This document shows positions 7,967-15,393 of a DNA stretch of 15,729 nucleotides, piece after piece. Position 1 is the first letter of the stretch. The number at the start of each line of letters is the position of its first letter. A model generated the notes under the pieces. The model saw nothing but the letters and a program-made list of their open reading frames with translations. It did no database searches and was not told the origin of the DNA. Source of the stretch: Lachnospiraceae bacterium (GTDB lineage Bacteria > Bacillota > Clostridia > Lachnospirales > Lachnospiraceae). The DNA is taken from positions 1 through 15,729 of the forward strand of contig VSNJ01000097.1 in assembly GCA_009774235.1 (NCBI GenBank), written 5' to 3'. The position numbers were made by a program, and so were the translations under genes.

Positions 7967-8539
7967 ATGTTTGTTATAGGGATTACTGGAGGCGTTGGAA
8001 GTGGAAAGTCACTGGTAGCAAAGTTTCTAAGTAAAAAATATAATGCAAAACTTCTTATTGCTGATGAACTTGGACATGTTGTAATAAAGCCTGGGACTCC
8101 TGGTTATGACAAAGTTATAGATATGTTTGGCAAGGGGATTTTAGGAAGAGATGGCAGTATTAACAGAAAGAAACTTGCAGATATTATATTTAATGATGAT
8201 AATGCCCGTTCTGGGCTAAATTCAATAATACATCCAGAAGTTTTTAACTATATTGGTAATTATATTAAGGACAGAAAAGACCAGGACGGGTATATAATAC
8301 TTGAAACAGCAATTATGTATGAAACAGGCTGTGACAAGTTTTGTGATGAAGTATGGTATGTGCATGTACCCATAGATATAAGGGTAAAAAGGCTTTCAGA
8401 CAGCCGTGGTTATTCTGAAGAAAAATCACGTTCAATTATTAGTAAACAGAAACCAGATAATTATTTTATAGAAAAGGCTGACAGGGTTATTGAAAATTCA
8501 GGCAGCATAAACAGCCTGGAGGAACAGATACTTTTATAA
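7967..8539 (+). CDS. coaE: Dephospho-CoA kinase
   Basis: The enzyme phosphorylates the 3' hydroxyl of dephospho-CoA with ATP, the last step of coenzyme A synthesis, in the cytoplasm. The N-terminal P-loop is GGVGSGKS (residues 8-15), followed by the ADELGH segment that carries the conserved catalytic aspartate of the family. ATG 7967 is preferred: it lies nine bases after AAGGGGG (7951-7957) and gives a 190-residue protein beginning MFVIGITGG, the usual CoaE N terminus. ATG 7958 directly abuts that purine run, and more upstream in-frame ATGs lie inside the mannosidase. The gap from the polA-mannosidase stop is 22 bases, so the genes are likely co-transcribed. polA and coaE are common neighbours in Firmicutes, which suggests that the mannosidase segment came in between them. 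Confidence 0.93.
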   Translation: MFVIGITGGVGSGKSLVAKFLSKKYNAKLLIADELGHVVIKPGTPGYDKVIDMFGKGILGRDGSINRKKLADIIFNDDNARSGLNSIIHPEVFNYIGNYIKDRKDQDGYIILETAIMYETGCDKFCDEVWYVHVPIDIRVKRLSDSRGYSEEKSRSIISKQKPDNYFIEKADRVIENSGSINSLEEQILL

Positions 8540-8594
8540 TATAGCTTTATAATTAGCTGCTATACCAGGATACCCACAGCCTGGGAGGATATAT

Positions 8595-10460
8595 ATGGAT
8601 ATAAAAGATAAAAAATATATGAAACTGCTTGCAGGAAAATTTCCATCTAAGCAGGCAGTGTGCAGGGAGATTATTAACCTTAGCGCAATCTTAAACCTTC
8701 CAAAGGGTACAGAACATTTTATGAGTGATTTACATGGTGAATATGAAGCATTTTACCATATTTTAAATAACTGTTCTGGTGTAATAAGAGAAAAGGTAAA
8801 TTTGCTTTTTGGGGATATTCTTACAGATTTTGAACAGCAGGAAATATGTACATTAATTTATTATCCACGGGAAAAACTTGAGATGCTCAGAAAACAGGGT
8901 ATTCTTACAGATGACTGGTACCGTATGGTATTAAACCAGCTTATTGAAATTGCAAAACTTTTATCTTCTAAGTATACAAGGTCGAAAGTAAGAAAGGCTA
9001 TGCCTGGGGAATTTTCATATATTATTGATGAACTTCTGCATGTACAAAAGGATGAAGATGATAACCAGGTTTTATACCATAGTAAAATTATTGATACAAT
9101 CCTGGATATTAATAATGCAGATGAATTTATTGTAGCATTGTCAGGGCTTGTCAAGCAGCTTGCTGTAGACCATCTGCATATTGTAGGTGATATATTTGAC
9201 AGGGGGCCTTATGCTGACAAAATATTAGACTTGCTGCAGGGATACCATTCACTTGATATTGAATGGGGAAACCATGATATTCTCTGGATGGGAGCTGCTT
9301 CTGGAAGTATGGCATGTATTGCAAATGTAATCCGTAATAATTTGAAATACAAGAATACAGAAATACTTGAGAGCGGATATGGTATAAGCCTGCGTTCGCT
9401 TGCTTTATTTGCTGCACAGGAATATGCTTTTGAAGAGCCAATGGATGCAGCATTAAAGGCAATTTCCATTATTTTATTTAAGCTGGAAGGGGATATTATA
9501 AGGCGTCATAGTGAGTATGATATGGATGACAGGATATTCCTACATAAAATTAACCTGGAAAGTGGAAAAGTTGAAATTAATGGTAAGGAATATACAATAA
9601 ATGACCCAGAGTTTCCTACCATAGACAAGAATAACCCTTATAAACTGTCTGATGGTGAGCAGGCTGTTATGGAAGAACTTAAGTCTGCATTTTTAAATAG
9701 TGTGCGCCTGCAGTCCCACATCAGGTTTTTGTATGAGAAAGGCAGTATGTACCGCATATATAATGGAAACCTGTTATACCATGGATGTATTCCTATGGAT
9801 GATACAGGTAATTTTGAGGGTGTGCAGATGGAAGGGGAAACTTACCAGGGCAAGTCTTATCTGGATTATGCTGATAAAGTGGCAAGAAGGGCATATTATA
9901 ATGCACATGATAATGATGCAAAGGATTTTATGTGGTATTTGTGGACTGGAAGGAAATCACCACTTTGTGGCAGGAATATTAAGACATTTGAAAGAACATT
10001 TCTGGATGATGAAAGTACATGGAAAGAAGAAACCAATCCATATTACAGCTTTTATAAAGAAGAAAAGACTTGCAATATGATTTTGCGTGAATTTGGTCTC
10101 TATACTAATATGTCACATATTATTAACGGGCATACTCCAGTAAGGACTGTTGAAGGCGAGCAGCCAATACGTGCCAATGGAAAGCTGCTTGTAATTGATG
10201 GCGGGTTCTGTAAGGATTACCATGAGAAAACTGGGATTGCAGGATATACGCTGATTTATAATTCACATGGGCTTAGGATAAAGGCACACCAGCCTTTTGA
10301 AAGTGTGTACCATGCACTTTGTGAAAATAAAGATATTAAGTCAGAGTCACATCTTGTTGAAACTGAAAAGTCACGTATACTTGTAAGGGATACAGATAAT
10401 GGAAAAAATATTATAGAATATATTGCAGATTTAAAACAGCTTTTAAATTATTACAATTAA
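8595..10460 (+). CDS. fbp: Fructose-1,6-bisphosphatase, class III
   Basis: This gluconeogenic enzyme hydrolyses fructose-1,6-bisphosphate to fructose-6-phosphate. The 621-residue protein is of the Firmicutes-specific class III type (FBPase_2, like B. subtilis Fbp of about 670 residues), unrelated to the class I enzyme. Metallophosphatase motifs appear in order: SDLHGE (residues 44-49), GDIFDRGPYADK, GNHDILWMG, and near the C terminus GHTPVRT and VIDGGF. The start ATG has GGGAGGA at 8583-8589. The gene sits 55 bases after coaE; that gap holds a TATAGC/GCTATA repeat and a CCAGG/CCTGG pair whose right arm abuts the ribosome binding site, so some translational control is conceivable. Transcription ends at the hairpin at 10488. 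Confidence 0.95.
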   Translation: MDIKDKKYMKLLAGKFPSKQAVCREIINLSAILNLPKGTEHFMSDLHGEYEAFYHILNNCSGVIREKVNLLFGDILTDFEQQEICTLIYYPREKLEMLRKQGILTDDWYRMVLNQLIEIAKLLSSKYTRSKVRKAMPGEFSYIIDELLHVQKDEDDNQVLYHSKIIDTILDINNADEFIVALSGLVKQLAVDHLHIVGDIFDRGPYADKILDLLQGYHSLDIEWGNHDILWMGAASGSMACIANVIRNNLKYKNTEILESGYGISLRSLALFAAQEYAFEEPMDAALKAISIILFKLEGDIIRRHSEYDMDDRIFLHKINLESGKVEINGKEYTINDPEFPTIDKNNPYKLSDGEQAVMEELKSAFLNSVRLQSHIRFLYEKGSMYRIYNGNLLYHGCIPMDDTGNFEGVQMEGETYQGKSYLDYADKVARRAYYNAHDNDAKDFMWYLWTGRKSPLCGRNIKTFERTFLDDESTWKEETNPYYSFYKEEKTCNMILREFGLYTNMSHIINGHTPVRTVEGEQPIRANGKLLVIDGGFCKDYHEKTGIAGYTLIYNSHGLRIKAHQPFESVYHALCENKDIKSESHLVETEKSRILVRDTDNGKNIIEYIADLKQLLNYYN

Positions 10461-10487
10461 TATTTTCAATATTACACAGATTATATT

Positions 10488-10528
10488 GGTTCTGCAAACA
10501 GGTAAAGTTTGCAGAACCGGTATATTTT
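10488..10528 (+). terminator. Rho-independent terminator after fbp
   Basis: A perfect 12-bp stem (10488-10499 with 10507-10518) around a 7-base loop is followed by a T-rich stretch. It sits between convergent fbp and pyrI. On the opposite strand the hairpin lacks a U tract, so it most likely serves fbp only. Confidence 0.85.
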
Positions 10529-10562
10529 TGTAATCTTTTATTTTTTAATATATTTTTGTAAT

Positions 10563-10988
10563 TTAGTTTCCCTTAAATTTAGATTCACAGTATACACACC
10601 TGTATATTCTTTTTTCCTTGTCAGTAAGCTTGAATTTATGAGGGACTTCCTGCTCTGCTGAGGTAATGCATCTTGGATTTTTACATTTTATTATATTGGT
10701 TACTGTATCTGGAAGTTCAAGAAACTTTTTATTAGCAATGCGGTTGTCTTTTATTATATTTATTGTGATATTATGGTCAAGTACACCAAGCACGTTAAGG
10801 TCAATATCAAGTGGTCCTTCTATTTTAATAATGTCTTTTTTACCCATTTTACTGCTTCGTGCATTTTTAATAATTGCGACCTGGCAGTCAAGTTTTTCTA
10901 GGTTTAAGTATTCATATATCTTCATTGCACCGCCTGCTTGTATATGGTCAATAACTATTCCTTCATTTAATCCACTTATATTTAACAT
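10563..10988 (-). CDS. pyrI: Aspartate carbamoyltransferase regulatory chain
   Basis: PyrI binds nucleotide effectors and, through a zinc domain, the PyrB catalytic trimers, giving the allosteric aspartate carbamoyltransferase of pyrimidine synthesis. The protein is 141 residues: an N-terminal nucleotide-binding half with the GIVIDHI motif (residues 10-16) and a C-terminal zinc domain with C102, C107, C131 and C134 in the C-x4-C...C-x2-C spacing of E. coli PyrI. ATG 10988 was chosen because AGGAGG (10995-11000) lies just upstream; the in-frame codon at 11030 would add 14 residues unlike the family. It follows pyrB by 85 bases on the same strand. That gap holds a hairpin and a possible extra promoter, so PyrI level may be set partly apart from PyrB. 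Confidence 0.95.
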   Translation of the reverse strand: MLNISGLNEGIVIDHIQAGGAMKIYEYLNLEKLDCQVAIIKNARSSKMGKKDIIKIEGPLDIDLNVLGVLDHNITINIIKDNRIANKKFLELPDTVTNIIKCKNPRCITSAEQEVPHKFKLTDKEKRIYRCVYCESKFKGN

Positions 10989-11018
10989 AAAAAACCTCCT
11001 TTTATAAATTAGTATAAC

Positions 11019-11047
11019 ATTTAACCTCATTAAGTAAGCCCTGTCAA
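11019..11047 (-). promoter_or_regulatory. Possible internal promoter for pyrI
   Basis: On the minus strand TTGACA (11047-11042) is followed after 17 bases by TTAAAT (11024-11019). The -35 hexamer is perfect, the -10 matches four of six. The -35 lies at the foot of the pyrB-pyrI hairpin. Initiation would leave a short leader before the pyrI ribosome binding site. Confidence 0.35.
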
Positions 11048-11071
11048 GCGGATATCCGCAATCCGCTTGAC
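11043..11071. repeat. Perfect 11-bp hairpin between pyrB and pyrI
   Basis: The arms 11043-11053 and 11061-11071 are perfectly complementary around a 7-base loop, two bases after the pyrB stop. An overlapping 12-base palindrome GCGGATATCCGC (11048-11059) offers a competing fold, since ATCCGC occurs twice. No U tract follows in the direction of transcription, so it is not a typical terminator. An mRNA stabiliser or processing site that sets the PyrB:PyrI ratio is more likely. Confidence 0.7.
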
Positions 11072-11073
11072 TA

Positions 11074-11991
11074 TTACACAGAAAGTTCTAACAGAGTAAT
11101 AATAAGTGCCATACGTACATATACGCCAAATTTTGCCTGTTTAAAATATACTGCCCTTGGGTCATTGTCAACTTCAGCGGAGATTTCATTTACACGTGGA
11201 AGAGGGTGCAGTACATACATATCCTTTTTTGCATATTTCATTTTCTCTGCATCAAGTATAAAACTGTCCTTTAACCTTATATAATCCTCTTCATTAAAGA
11301 AGCGTTCCCTTTGTACACGGGTCATATAGAGAATATCAAGTTCTGGCATATATTTTTCAAGTTCGTTAGTTTCAATATAGTCTATATTGCCTGCTTCAAG
11401 TACTTCCTGGCGCAGGTAGTCAGGAATTTTAAGCTCATTTGGGGAAACCAGTATAAAGCGTACATTATCATAACGTACCATTGCATTTATTAATGAATGT
11501 ACTGTCCTGCCAAATTTCAGGTCGCCACACATGCCTATTGTTAAATTATCAAGGCGGCCTGTAAGTTCTTTAATGGTAAAAAGGTCTGTAAGTGTCTGTG
11601 TAGGATGGTTATGTCCTCCGTCACCTGCGTTTATAACAGGTATTCCAGAGTGCATTGCTGCAACAGTTGGCGCACCTTCCTTTGGATGGCGCATAGCGCA
11701 TATATCAGCATATGATGATATAACACGTATTGTATCAGCGACACTTTCACCTTTTGATGCAGAACTTGTATCAGCCGAAGAAAAACCAAGCACTTTACCG
11801 CCTAAGTTTAGCATTGCTGCTTCAAAACTAAGGCGTGTCCTTGTGCTTGGTTCATAAAATAAAGTGGCTAGTTTTTTCCCTTCACATACATGTGAATACT
11901 TTTCAGGAGTTTTCATTATTGCTTGTCCGAGATTAAGGATTTCTTCTAATTCCCTGACAGATAAATCTAGTGGACTTATTAGATGTTTCAT
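11074..11991 (-). CDS. pyrB: Aspartate carbamoyltransferase catalytic chain
   Basis: PyrB condenses carbamoyl phosphate and aspartate to N-carbamoylaspartate, the committed step of UMP synthesis, as a cytoplasmic trimer that joins PyrI dimers. The 305-residue protein is full length. The carbamoyl-phosphate site STRTR is at residues 49-53. SASKGES carries the catalytic-loop lysine K80 (E. coli K84), HPTQTL begins at H129 (E. coli H134), and MTRVQRER and HPLPR follow toward the C terminus. The ATG at 11991 has AAGGAGGA just upstream (12005-11998). It is first in a pyrB-pyrI pair transcribed toward fbp. A promoter and a structured leader lie upstream, and no PyrR-binding consensus was recognised there. 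Confidence 0.97.
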   Translation of the reverse strand: MKHLISPLDLSVRELEEILNLGQAIMKTPEKYSHVCEGKKLATLFYEPSTRTRLSFEAAMLNLGGKVLGFSSADTSSASKGESVADTIRVISSYADICAMRHPKEGAPTVAAMHSGIPVINAGDGGHNHPTQTLTDLFTIKELTGRLDNLTIGMCGDLKFGRTVHSLINAMVRYDNVRFILVSPNELKIPDYLRQEVLEAGNIDYIETNELEKYMPELDILYMTRVQRERFFNEEDYIRLKDSFILDAEKMKYAKKDMYVLHPLPRVNEISAEVDNDPRAVYFKQAKFGVYVRMALIITLLELSV

Positions 11992-12008
11992 TGATAATCC
12001 TCCTTAAT

Positions 12009-12055
12009 TATTGTAATTTCCAGGACAGGTGGCAGAAAATATATGCTGCCTGGTT
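12009..12055 (-). promoter_or_regulatory. Structured pyrB leader (candidate regulatory RNA element)
   Basis: Between the predicted pyrB transcription start and its ribosome binding site, GGCAG can pair with CTGCC (12050-12046 and 12035-12031 as read on the plus strand). CCAGG can instead pair with CCTGG nearer the gene (12024-12020). These pairings share bases and exclude each other. The segment 12009-12036 resembles the element before the zf-HC2-polA genes. There is no U tract or recognisable PyrR site, so the control mode is unknown. Confidence 0.4.
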
Positions 12056-12062
12056 AGAATAC

Positions 12063-12091
12063 ATTCTACTACAATACAAAAAAGTATTCAA
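12063..12091 (-). promoter_or_regulatory. Promoter of pyrB-pyrI
   Basis: On the minus strand TTGAAT (12091-12086) and TAGAAT (12068-12063) are separated by 17 bases, a good sigma-A match (five of six in each hexamer). Predicted initiation near 12056 gives a leader of about 65 bases. Confidence 0.6.
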
Positions 12092-12157
12092 GAAAAAATT
12101 GGATTATAAAAATTCATTATACCAATATGTGTTCTTTTGAAAAATAAGCACTGATAC

Positions 12158-12187
12158 TTGACTTTTATATATAAAAATTTATATAAT
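12158..12187 (+). promoter_or_regulatory. Promoter of the aconitase-family gene
   Basis: TTGACT (12158-12163) and a perfect TATAAT (12182-12187) are 18 bases apart in AT-rich DNA, a strong sigma-A-type promoter. It is divergent from the pyrB promoter, with about 65 bases between the two -35 boxes. Confidence 0.75.
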
Positions 12188-12204
12188 AAGCCTGTTAACT
12201 AATT

Positions 12205-12227
12205 CAATGGATATATATAATCCATTG
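12205..12227 (+). promoter_or_regulatory. Dyad in the aconitase leader (candidate operator or RNA hairpin)
   Basis: CAATGGAT (12205-12212) and ATCCATTG (12220-12227) form a perfect 8-bp inverted repeat around ATATATA, with TTAA on either side offering more pairing. It lies roughly 10-35 bases after the predicted transcription start, before the AAGGAGGT site at 12242. That position suits a repressor roadblock or a 5' stabilising stem. No known operator was recognised. Confidence 0.5.
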
Positions 12228-12256
12228 TTAAGCCAGAATTTAAGGAGGTACTATCT

Positions 12257-14554
12257 ATGATTAAGCTTTATGGCAATGGAGTTTATCTTGTAAATGGAAG
12301 CAGGATTATAGAAGATGATGCAGAAGCCGCCAGTGTGTTAAATGCGGAGTGTGGAAGTGCACCATCTAAAGAAGAGGCAGCAAAAGGGACGATGGCATAT
12401 AAAATACTGGAGGAACACAACACTTCAGGGGATATGCAGAACCTTCATATTAAGTTTGACAAGCTTACTTCACATGACATAACATTCGTAGGCATTATCC
12501 AGACAGCACGCGCATCAGGGCTTGAGAAGTTCCCTGTTCCTTATGTACTTACAAATTGTCATAACAGCTTGTGTGCAGTAGGGGGTACTATTAATGAAGA
12601 TGACCATATGTTTGGGCTTTCATGCGCCAAAAAGTATGGTGGCATGTATGTTCCGCCACACCAGGCAGTTATACACCAGTTTGCACGTGAAATGCTTGCA
12701 GGCGGCGGAAAGATGCTTCTTGGCTCAGATTCACATACACGTTATGGCGCACTTGGGACAATGGCAATGGGAGAGGGAGGTCCTGAACTTGTAAAACAGC
12801 TTCTTGGCAGGACTTATGATATTGCAATGCCAGGTGTAGTTGCGGTATACCTGGCAAGAAAGCCACAGAAAGGTGTTGGACCGCAGGACATTGCGCTTGC
12901 AATTATTGGCGCTGTATTTGCTAATGGTTATGTAAATAATAAAGTAATGGAGTTTGTTGGTGATGGTGTTGCAAACCTTTCAGCAGATTTCCGTATTGGC
13001 ATAGATGTAATGACTACAGAGACAACATGTCTTTCGTCAATATGGACAACAGATAATGAAATTAAAGAGTTTTATGAAATCCATAAACGTCCAGAAGATT
13101 ATAAAGAATTAAAACCAGATAATATAGCTTATTATGATGGAATGGTTTATGTAGACCTTTCAGAAATCAAGCCTATGATAGCTATGCCTTTCCATCCAAG
13201 CAATGTGTATACTATTGATGAGCTGAATGACAACCTGCTTGATATACTTGATGATGTTGAGAAAAAGGCACTTGTAAGCCTTGATAATAATAAGATTAAT
13301 TATACACTTAAGGACAAAGTGCGTAATGGAAAGCTTTATGTAGAACAGGGTGTTATAGCTGGCTGTGCAGGCGGTGGTTTTGAAAATATCTGTGATACAG
13401 CTGATATACTCCGTGGAAAATATATTGGTGCAGATGAATTTTCACTTAGTGTATATCCATCAAGCCAGCCTGTATTTATGGAGCTTGTTAAAAATGGTGT
13501 AATTGCGGATATTATGGCAACAGGTGCAACAGTACGTTCTGCGTTCTGTGGTCCATGCTTTGGAGCAGGTGATGTACCTCCTAATAATGGACTGTCAATA
13601 AGACATTCAACACGTAACTTCCCTAACAGGGAGGGCTCAAAGGTTACAGACGGGCAGATTGCTTCTGTTGCACTTATGGATGCACGTTCAATCGCTGCTA
13701 CAGCTGCTAATAAAGGATATCTTACATCTGCAATGGATATTGATGTAAGCTTTGGCAAGCCAAAGTATTTCTTTGACAGTAAAATATATGAAAACCGTGT
13801 ATACAATGGTGTTGGAAATCCACAGCCAGATGTAGAAATCAAGCTTGGACCTAATATTAAGGACTGGCCTGTTATGTCTGCGCTTACAGACAATATGGTG
13901 CTTAAAGTAGTATCAGAAATACATGACCCTGTAACAACAACAGATGAACTTATACCTTCAGGTGAAACATCATCATTCCGTTCTAACCCGCTTGGGCTTG
14001 CAGAATTTACACTTTCACGCAAAGACCCTTCTTATGTAGGGCGTGCCAAAGCTGTACAGCTTGCAGAGAAAGCCAGGGTAGCAGGGGAAGATATATTTGC
14101 TGCATGTCCTGAAGTGGAAGAAGTGTTTAAGCAGGTTAATGCAAAATTTGAATCAAAACCAGAAGATACACAGATAGGAAGCCTTATCTATGCAGTAAAA
14201 CCAGGTGATGGCTCTGCACGTGAACAGGCAGCCTCATGCCAGAAGGTGCTTGGAGGTTTTGCTAATATTGCAAAAGAATACGCAACAAAAAGATACCGTT
14301 CAAACCTTATTAACTGGGGTATGCTGCCATTTTTGTATGAAGATGGGGAGCTTCCTTTCCAGAACGGGGATTATATCTTTATTAAGGATATAAAAAATGC
14401 AATAATAAATAAAGAAGATAATATAAAAGCTTATGTTGTTAATAAAGGAATGAAAGAATTTACATTAAAGCTTGGAAGGCTTACAGATGATGAGCGTGAT
14501 ATAATTATAAAGGGATGCCTTATAAATTATTACCGTGCACAGATGCAGGGATAA
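12257..14554 (+). CDS. Aconitate hydratase (clostridial aconitase-family hydratase)
   Basis: The enzyme should interconvert citrate and isocitrate through cis-aconitate with a [4Fe-4S] cluster. The 765-residue protein begins at ATG 12257, seven bases after AAGGAGGT. The active-site GSDSHT motif contains D158 and H160. Cluster ligands are C370 in GCAGGG, and C431 and C434 in CGPC. RNFPNREGSK holds the substrate-binding arginine region shared by the aconitase superfamily. The protein resembles the proteins often annotated simply as hydratase or aconitate hydratase in Lachnospiraceae. A related hydro-lyase such as an isopropylmalate- or homoaconitase-like enzyme is less likely, because those are usually shorter or two-subunit. 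It is transcribed alone, with its own promoter, leader dyad and terminator, so it is a single-gene unit; no citrate synthase or isocitrate dehydrogenase gene is nearby. Confidence 0.88.
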   Translation: MIKLYGNGVYLVNGSRIIEDDAEAASVLNAECGSAPSKEEAAKGTMAYKILEEHNTSGDMQNLHIKFDKLTSHDITFVGIIQTARASGLEKFPVPYVLTNCHNSLCAVGGTINEDDHMFGLSCAKKYGGMYVPPHQAVIHQFAREMLAGGGKMLLGSDSHTRYGALGTMAMGEGGPELVKQLLGRTYDIAMPGVVAVYLARKPQKGVGPQDIALAIIGAVFANGYVNNKVMEFVGDGVANLSADFRIGIDVMTTETTCLSSIWTTDNEIKEFYEIHKRPEDYKELKPDNIAYYDGMVYVDLSEIKPMIAMPFHPSNVYTIDELNDNLLDILDDVEKKALVSLDNNKINYTLKDKVRNGKLYVEQGVIAGCAGGGFENICDTADILRGKYIGADEFSLSVYPSSQPVFMELVKNGVIADIMATGATVRSAFCGPCFGAGDVPPNNGLSIRHSTRNFPNREGSKVTDGQIASVALMDARSIAATAANKGYLTSAMDIDVSFGKPKYFFDSKIYENRVYNGVGNPQPDVEIKLGPNIKDWPVMSALTDNMVLKVVSEIHDPVTTTDELIPSGETSSFRSNPLGLAEFTLSRKDPSYVGRAKAVQLAEKARVAGEDIFAACPEVEEVFKQVNAKFESKPEDTQIGSLIYAVKPGDGSAREQAASCQKVLGGFANIAKEYATKRYRSNLINWGMLPFLYEDGELPFQNGDYIFIKDIKNAIINKEDNIKAYVVNKGMKEFTLKLGRLTDDERDIIIKGCLINYYRAQMQG

Positions 14555-14597
14555 AAGTATCCTAGATGTGCCCGCAAGGTCTTTTTAATGGGAAATG

Positions 14598-14639
14598 AAA
14601 GCAGGCAGTACAATAGTTTTATTGTACTGCCTGCTTTTT
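14598..14639 (+). terminator. Strong Rho-independent terminator after the aconitase gene
   Basis: A perfect 18-bp stem (14598-14615 with 14620-14637) with a GTTT loop ends in five T residues (14635-14639). On the other strand the run is short, so it is mainly directed at the aconitase transcript. Confidence 0.93.
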
Positions 14640-14765
14640 ACTTTACAGGAAATTGCTGTAATCCTAAAGGGTTATAAAGTGAGCACGCCGGTGTCCGTTT
14701 TTTATCACTGAAAGCCTATGTCCAGAAATGTAGTTACTTTTTTAGAAAAATAGAAAGAAACTTTG
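14640..14765. other. Non-coding gap with no recognised feature
   Basis: The 126 bases between the aconitase terminator and the kinase gene hold no supported gene, RNA or clear hairpin terminator for the kinase. A locally GC-richer patch at about 14680-14700 stands out from its surroundings. It could be the boundary of the accessory segment to the right, but nothing proves this. Confidence 0.3.
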
Positions 14766-15278
14766 TTAATTAAATAATTCTTTGATAATCTTTTTTGCAC
14801 ACTCCTCTGGACTATATATACTTGTATCAACTTTGGCACTATACTTAATATTTTCAGCCATTAAATCATACTGTTCCTGTGATTGTGTTTCATATCTGTC
14901 TCCACGGATAATATTACGCTGTCTGCAAATATCCAAAGGACAATATATTTCTACTATATCAAGTGGATTATTTTTTAATATTTCTAATAGCTGGCTGTAA
15001 TGAGGTTTTATCTCTTCCCTCTCAACTAGAATCCCATCAATTAGCACATTCTTTCCCATATCAGAATATAGTTTTGCTGTATGATACATCATAATTATTA
15101 CTTCACTAAGATATTTCCAGTAATTTTTGCGGAGATAATTCTCTCCAACCATTTCCTGGAATAAGTCATTAGCAACAACATAAAAAAATATATCCTCCTG
15201 GTTTTGAAGAGATTCAACAATAGATGTTTTGCCTGAACTGGTTACACCGTTTAAAAAAATAATTCTTCCATTTTCCAT
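14766..15278 (-). CDS. Chloramphenicol phosphotransferase-like P-loop kinase
   Basis: The 170-residue protein resembles the CPT family, small P-loop phosphotransferases named after the Streptomyces venezuelae enzyme that phosphorylates chloramphenicol. The Walker A motif is GVTSSGKTS (residues 11-19). ANDLFQEM places D38 where that enzyme has its catalytic aspartate, and a basic RGDRYE segment toward the C terminus fits the lid. ATG 15278 has AAGGAG eleven bases upstream; the in-frame GTG at 15290 overlaps that site and is rejected. It has its own promoter and is preceded by a terminator, so it is a separate unit from the upstream regulator gene. Many CPT-like proteins in gut bacteria have unknown substrates, so resistance should not be assumed. 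A 57-bp internal stretch recurs at the window end. Confidence 0.78.
   Translation of the reverse strand: MENGRIIFLNGVTSSGKTSIVESLQNQEDIFFYVVANDLFQEMVGENYLRKNYWKYLSEVIIMMYHTAKLYSDMGKNVLIDGILVEREEIKPHYSQLLEILKNNPLDIVEIYCPLDICRQRNIIRGDRYETQSQEQYDLMAENIKYSAKVDTSIYSPEECAKKIIKELFN
15077..15133 (-). repeat. 57-bp direct repeat, internal copy in the kinase gene
   Basis: This stretch encodes kinase residues 50-67 and recurs base for base at 15673-15729, an offset of 596 bases. The match stops at 15077 on one side, and at the other side it is cut by the window end. Confidence 0.95.
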
Positions 15279-15303
15279 ATTCTTTACCACTCCTTTTTAT
15301 TTA

Positions 15304-15332
15304 AGTATACCATTGGAATATTTGTTTGTCAT
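15304..15332 (-). promoter_or_regulatory. Promoter of the CPT-like kinase gene
   Basis: On the minus strand ATGACA (15332-15327) and TATACT (15309-15304) are 17 bases apart, matching the sigma-A consensus in five of six positions each. They lie between the preceding terminator and the AAGGAG ribosome binding site. Confidence 0.65.
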
Positions 15333-15348
15333 TCTCATATTATAGTTG

Positions 15349-15388
15349 AAAAAAACAAGAGAACCCCACAACATAGAGTTCTCCTGTT
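15349..15388 (-). terminator. Rho-independent terminator after the CD3324-family gene
   Basis: On the minus strand a 13-bp stem (15388-15376 with 15366-15354, two G-U pairs) with a 9-base loop is followed by a run of seven T residues (15355-15349). The run begins inside the 3' arm of the stem. It starts six bases after the stop of the HTH gene. Confidence 0.88.
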
Positions 15389-15393
15389 ACATA

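Noticed and set aside
10521..10562. 14-base direct repeat TATATTTTTGTAAT at 10521-10534 and 10549-10562
   Set aside because: It lies in low-complexity T-rich DNA after a terminator, where short repeats arise easily.
10666..11007. Plus-strand open frame across pyrI
   Set aside because: It is antisense to the zinc and nucleotide-binding domains of PyrI, hydrophobic because of codon complementarity, with no independent support.
11043..11071. Hairpin after pyrB as a transcription terminator
   Set aside because: The sequence after it on the minus strand has no T run, and pyrI, the partner subunit, follows directly.
12000..12130. PyrR-dependent attenuator before pyrB
   Set aside because: No PyrR-binding consensus and no terminator stem with a U tract were found in the leader.
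13336..14022. A 228-codon open frame on the minus strand inside the aconitase gene
   Set aside because: It is antisense to conserved catalytic regions of the hydratase, has no family features and no ribosome binding site that I could see. It is a shadow of the codon pattern.
14640..14765. Possible attachment site or transposon end at the GC-richer patch near 14690
   Set aside because: No inverted repeats, target duplication or tRNA gene could be identified around it.
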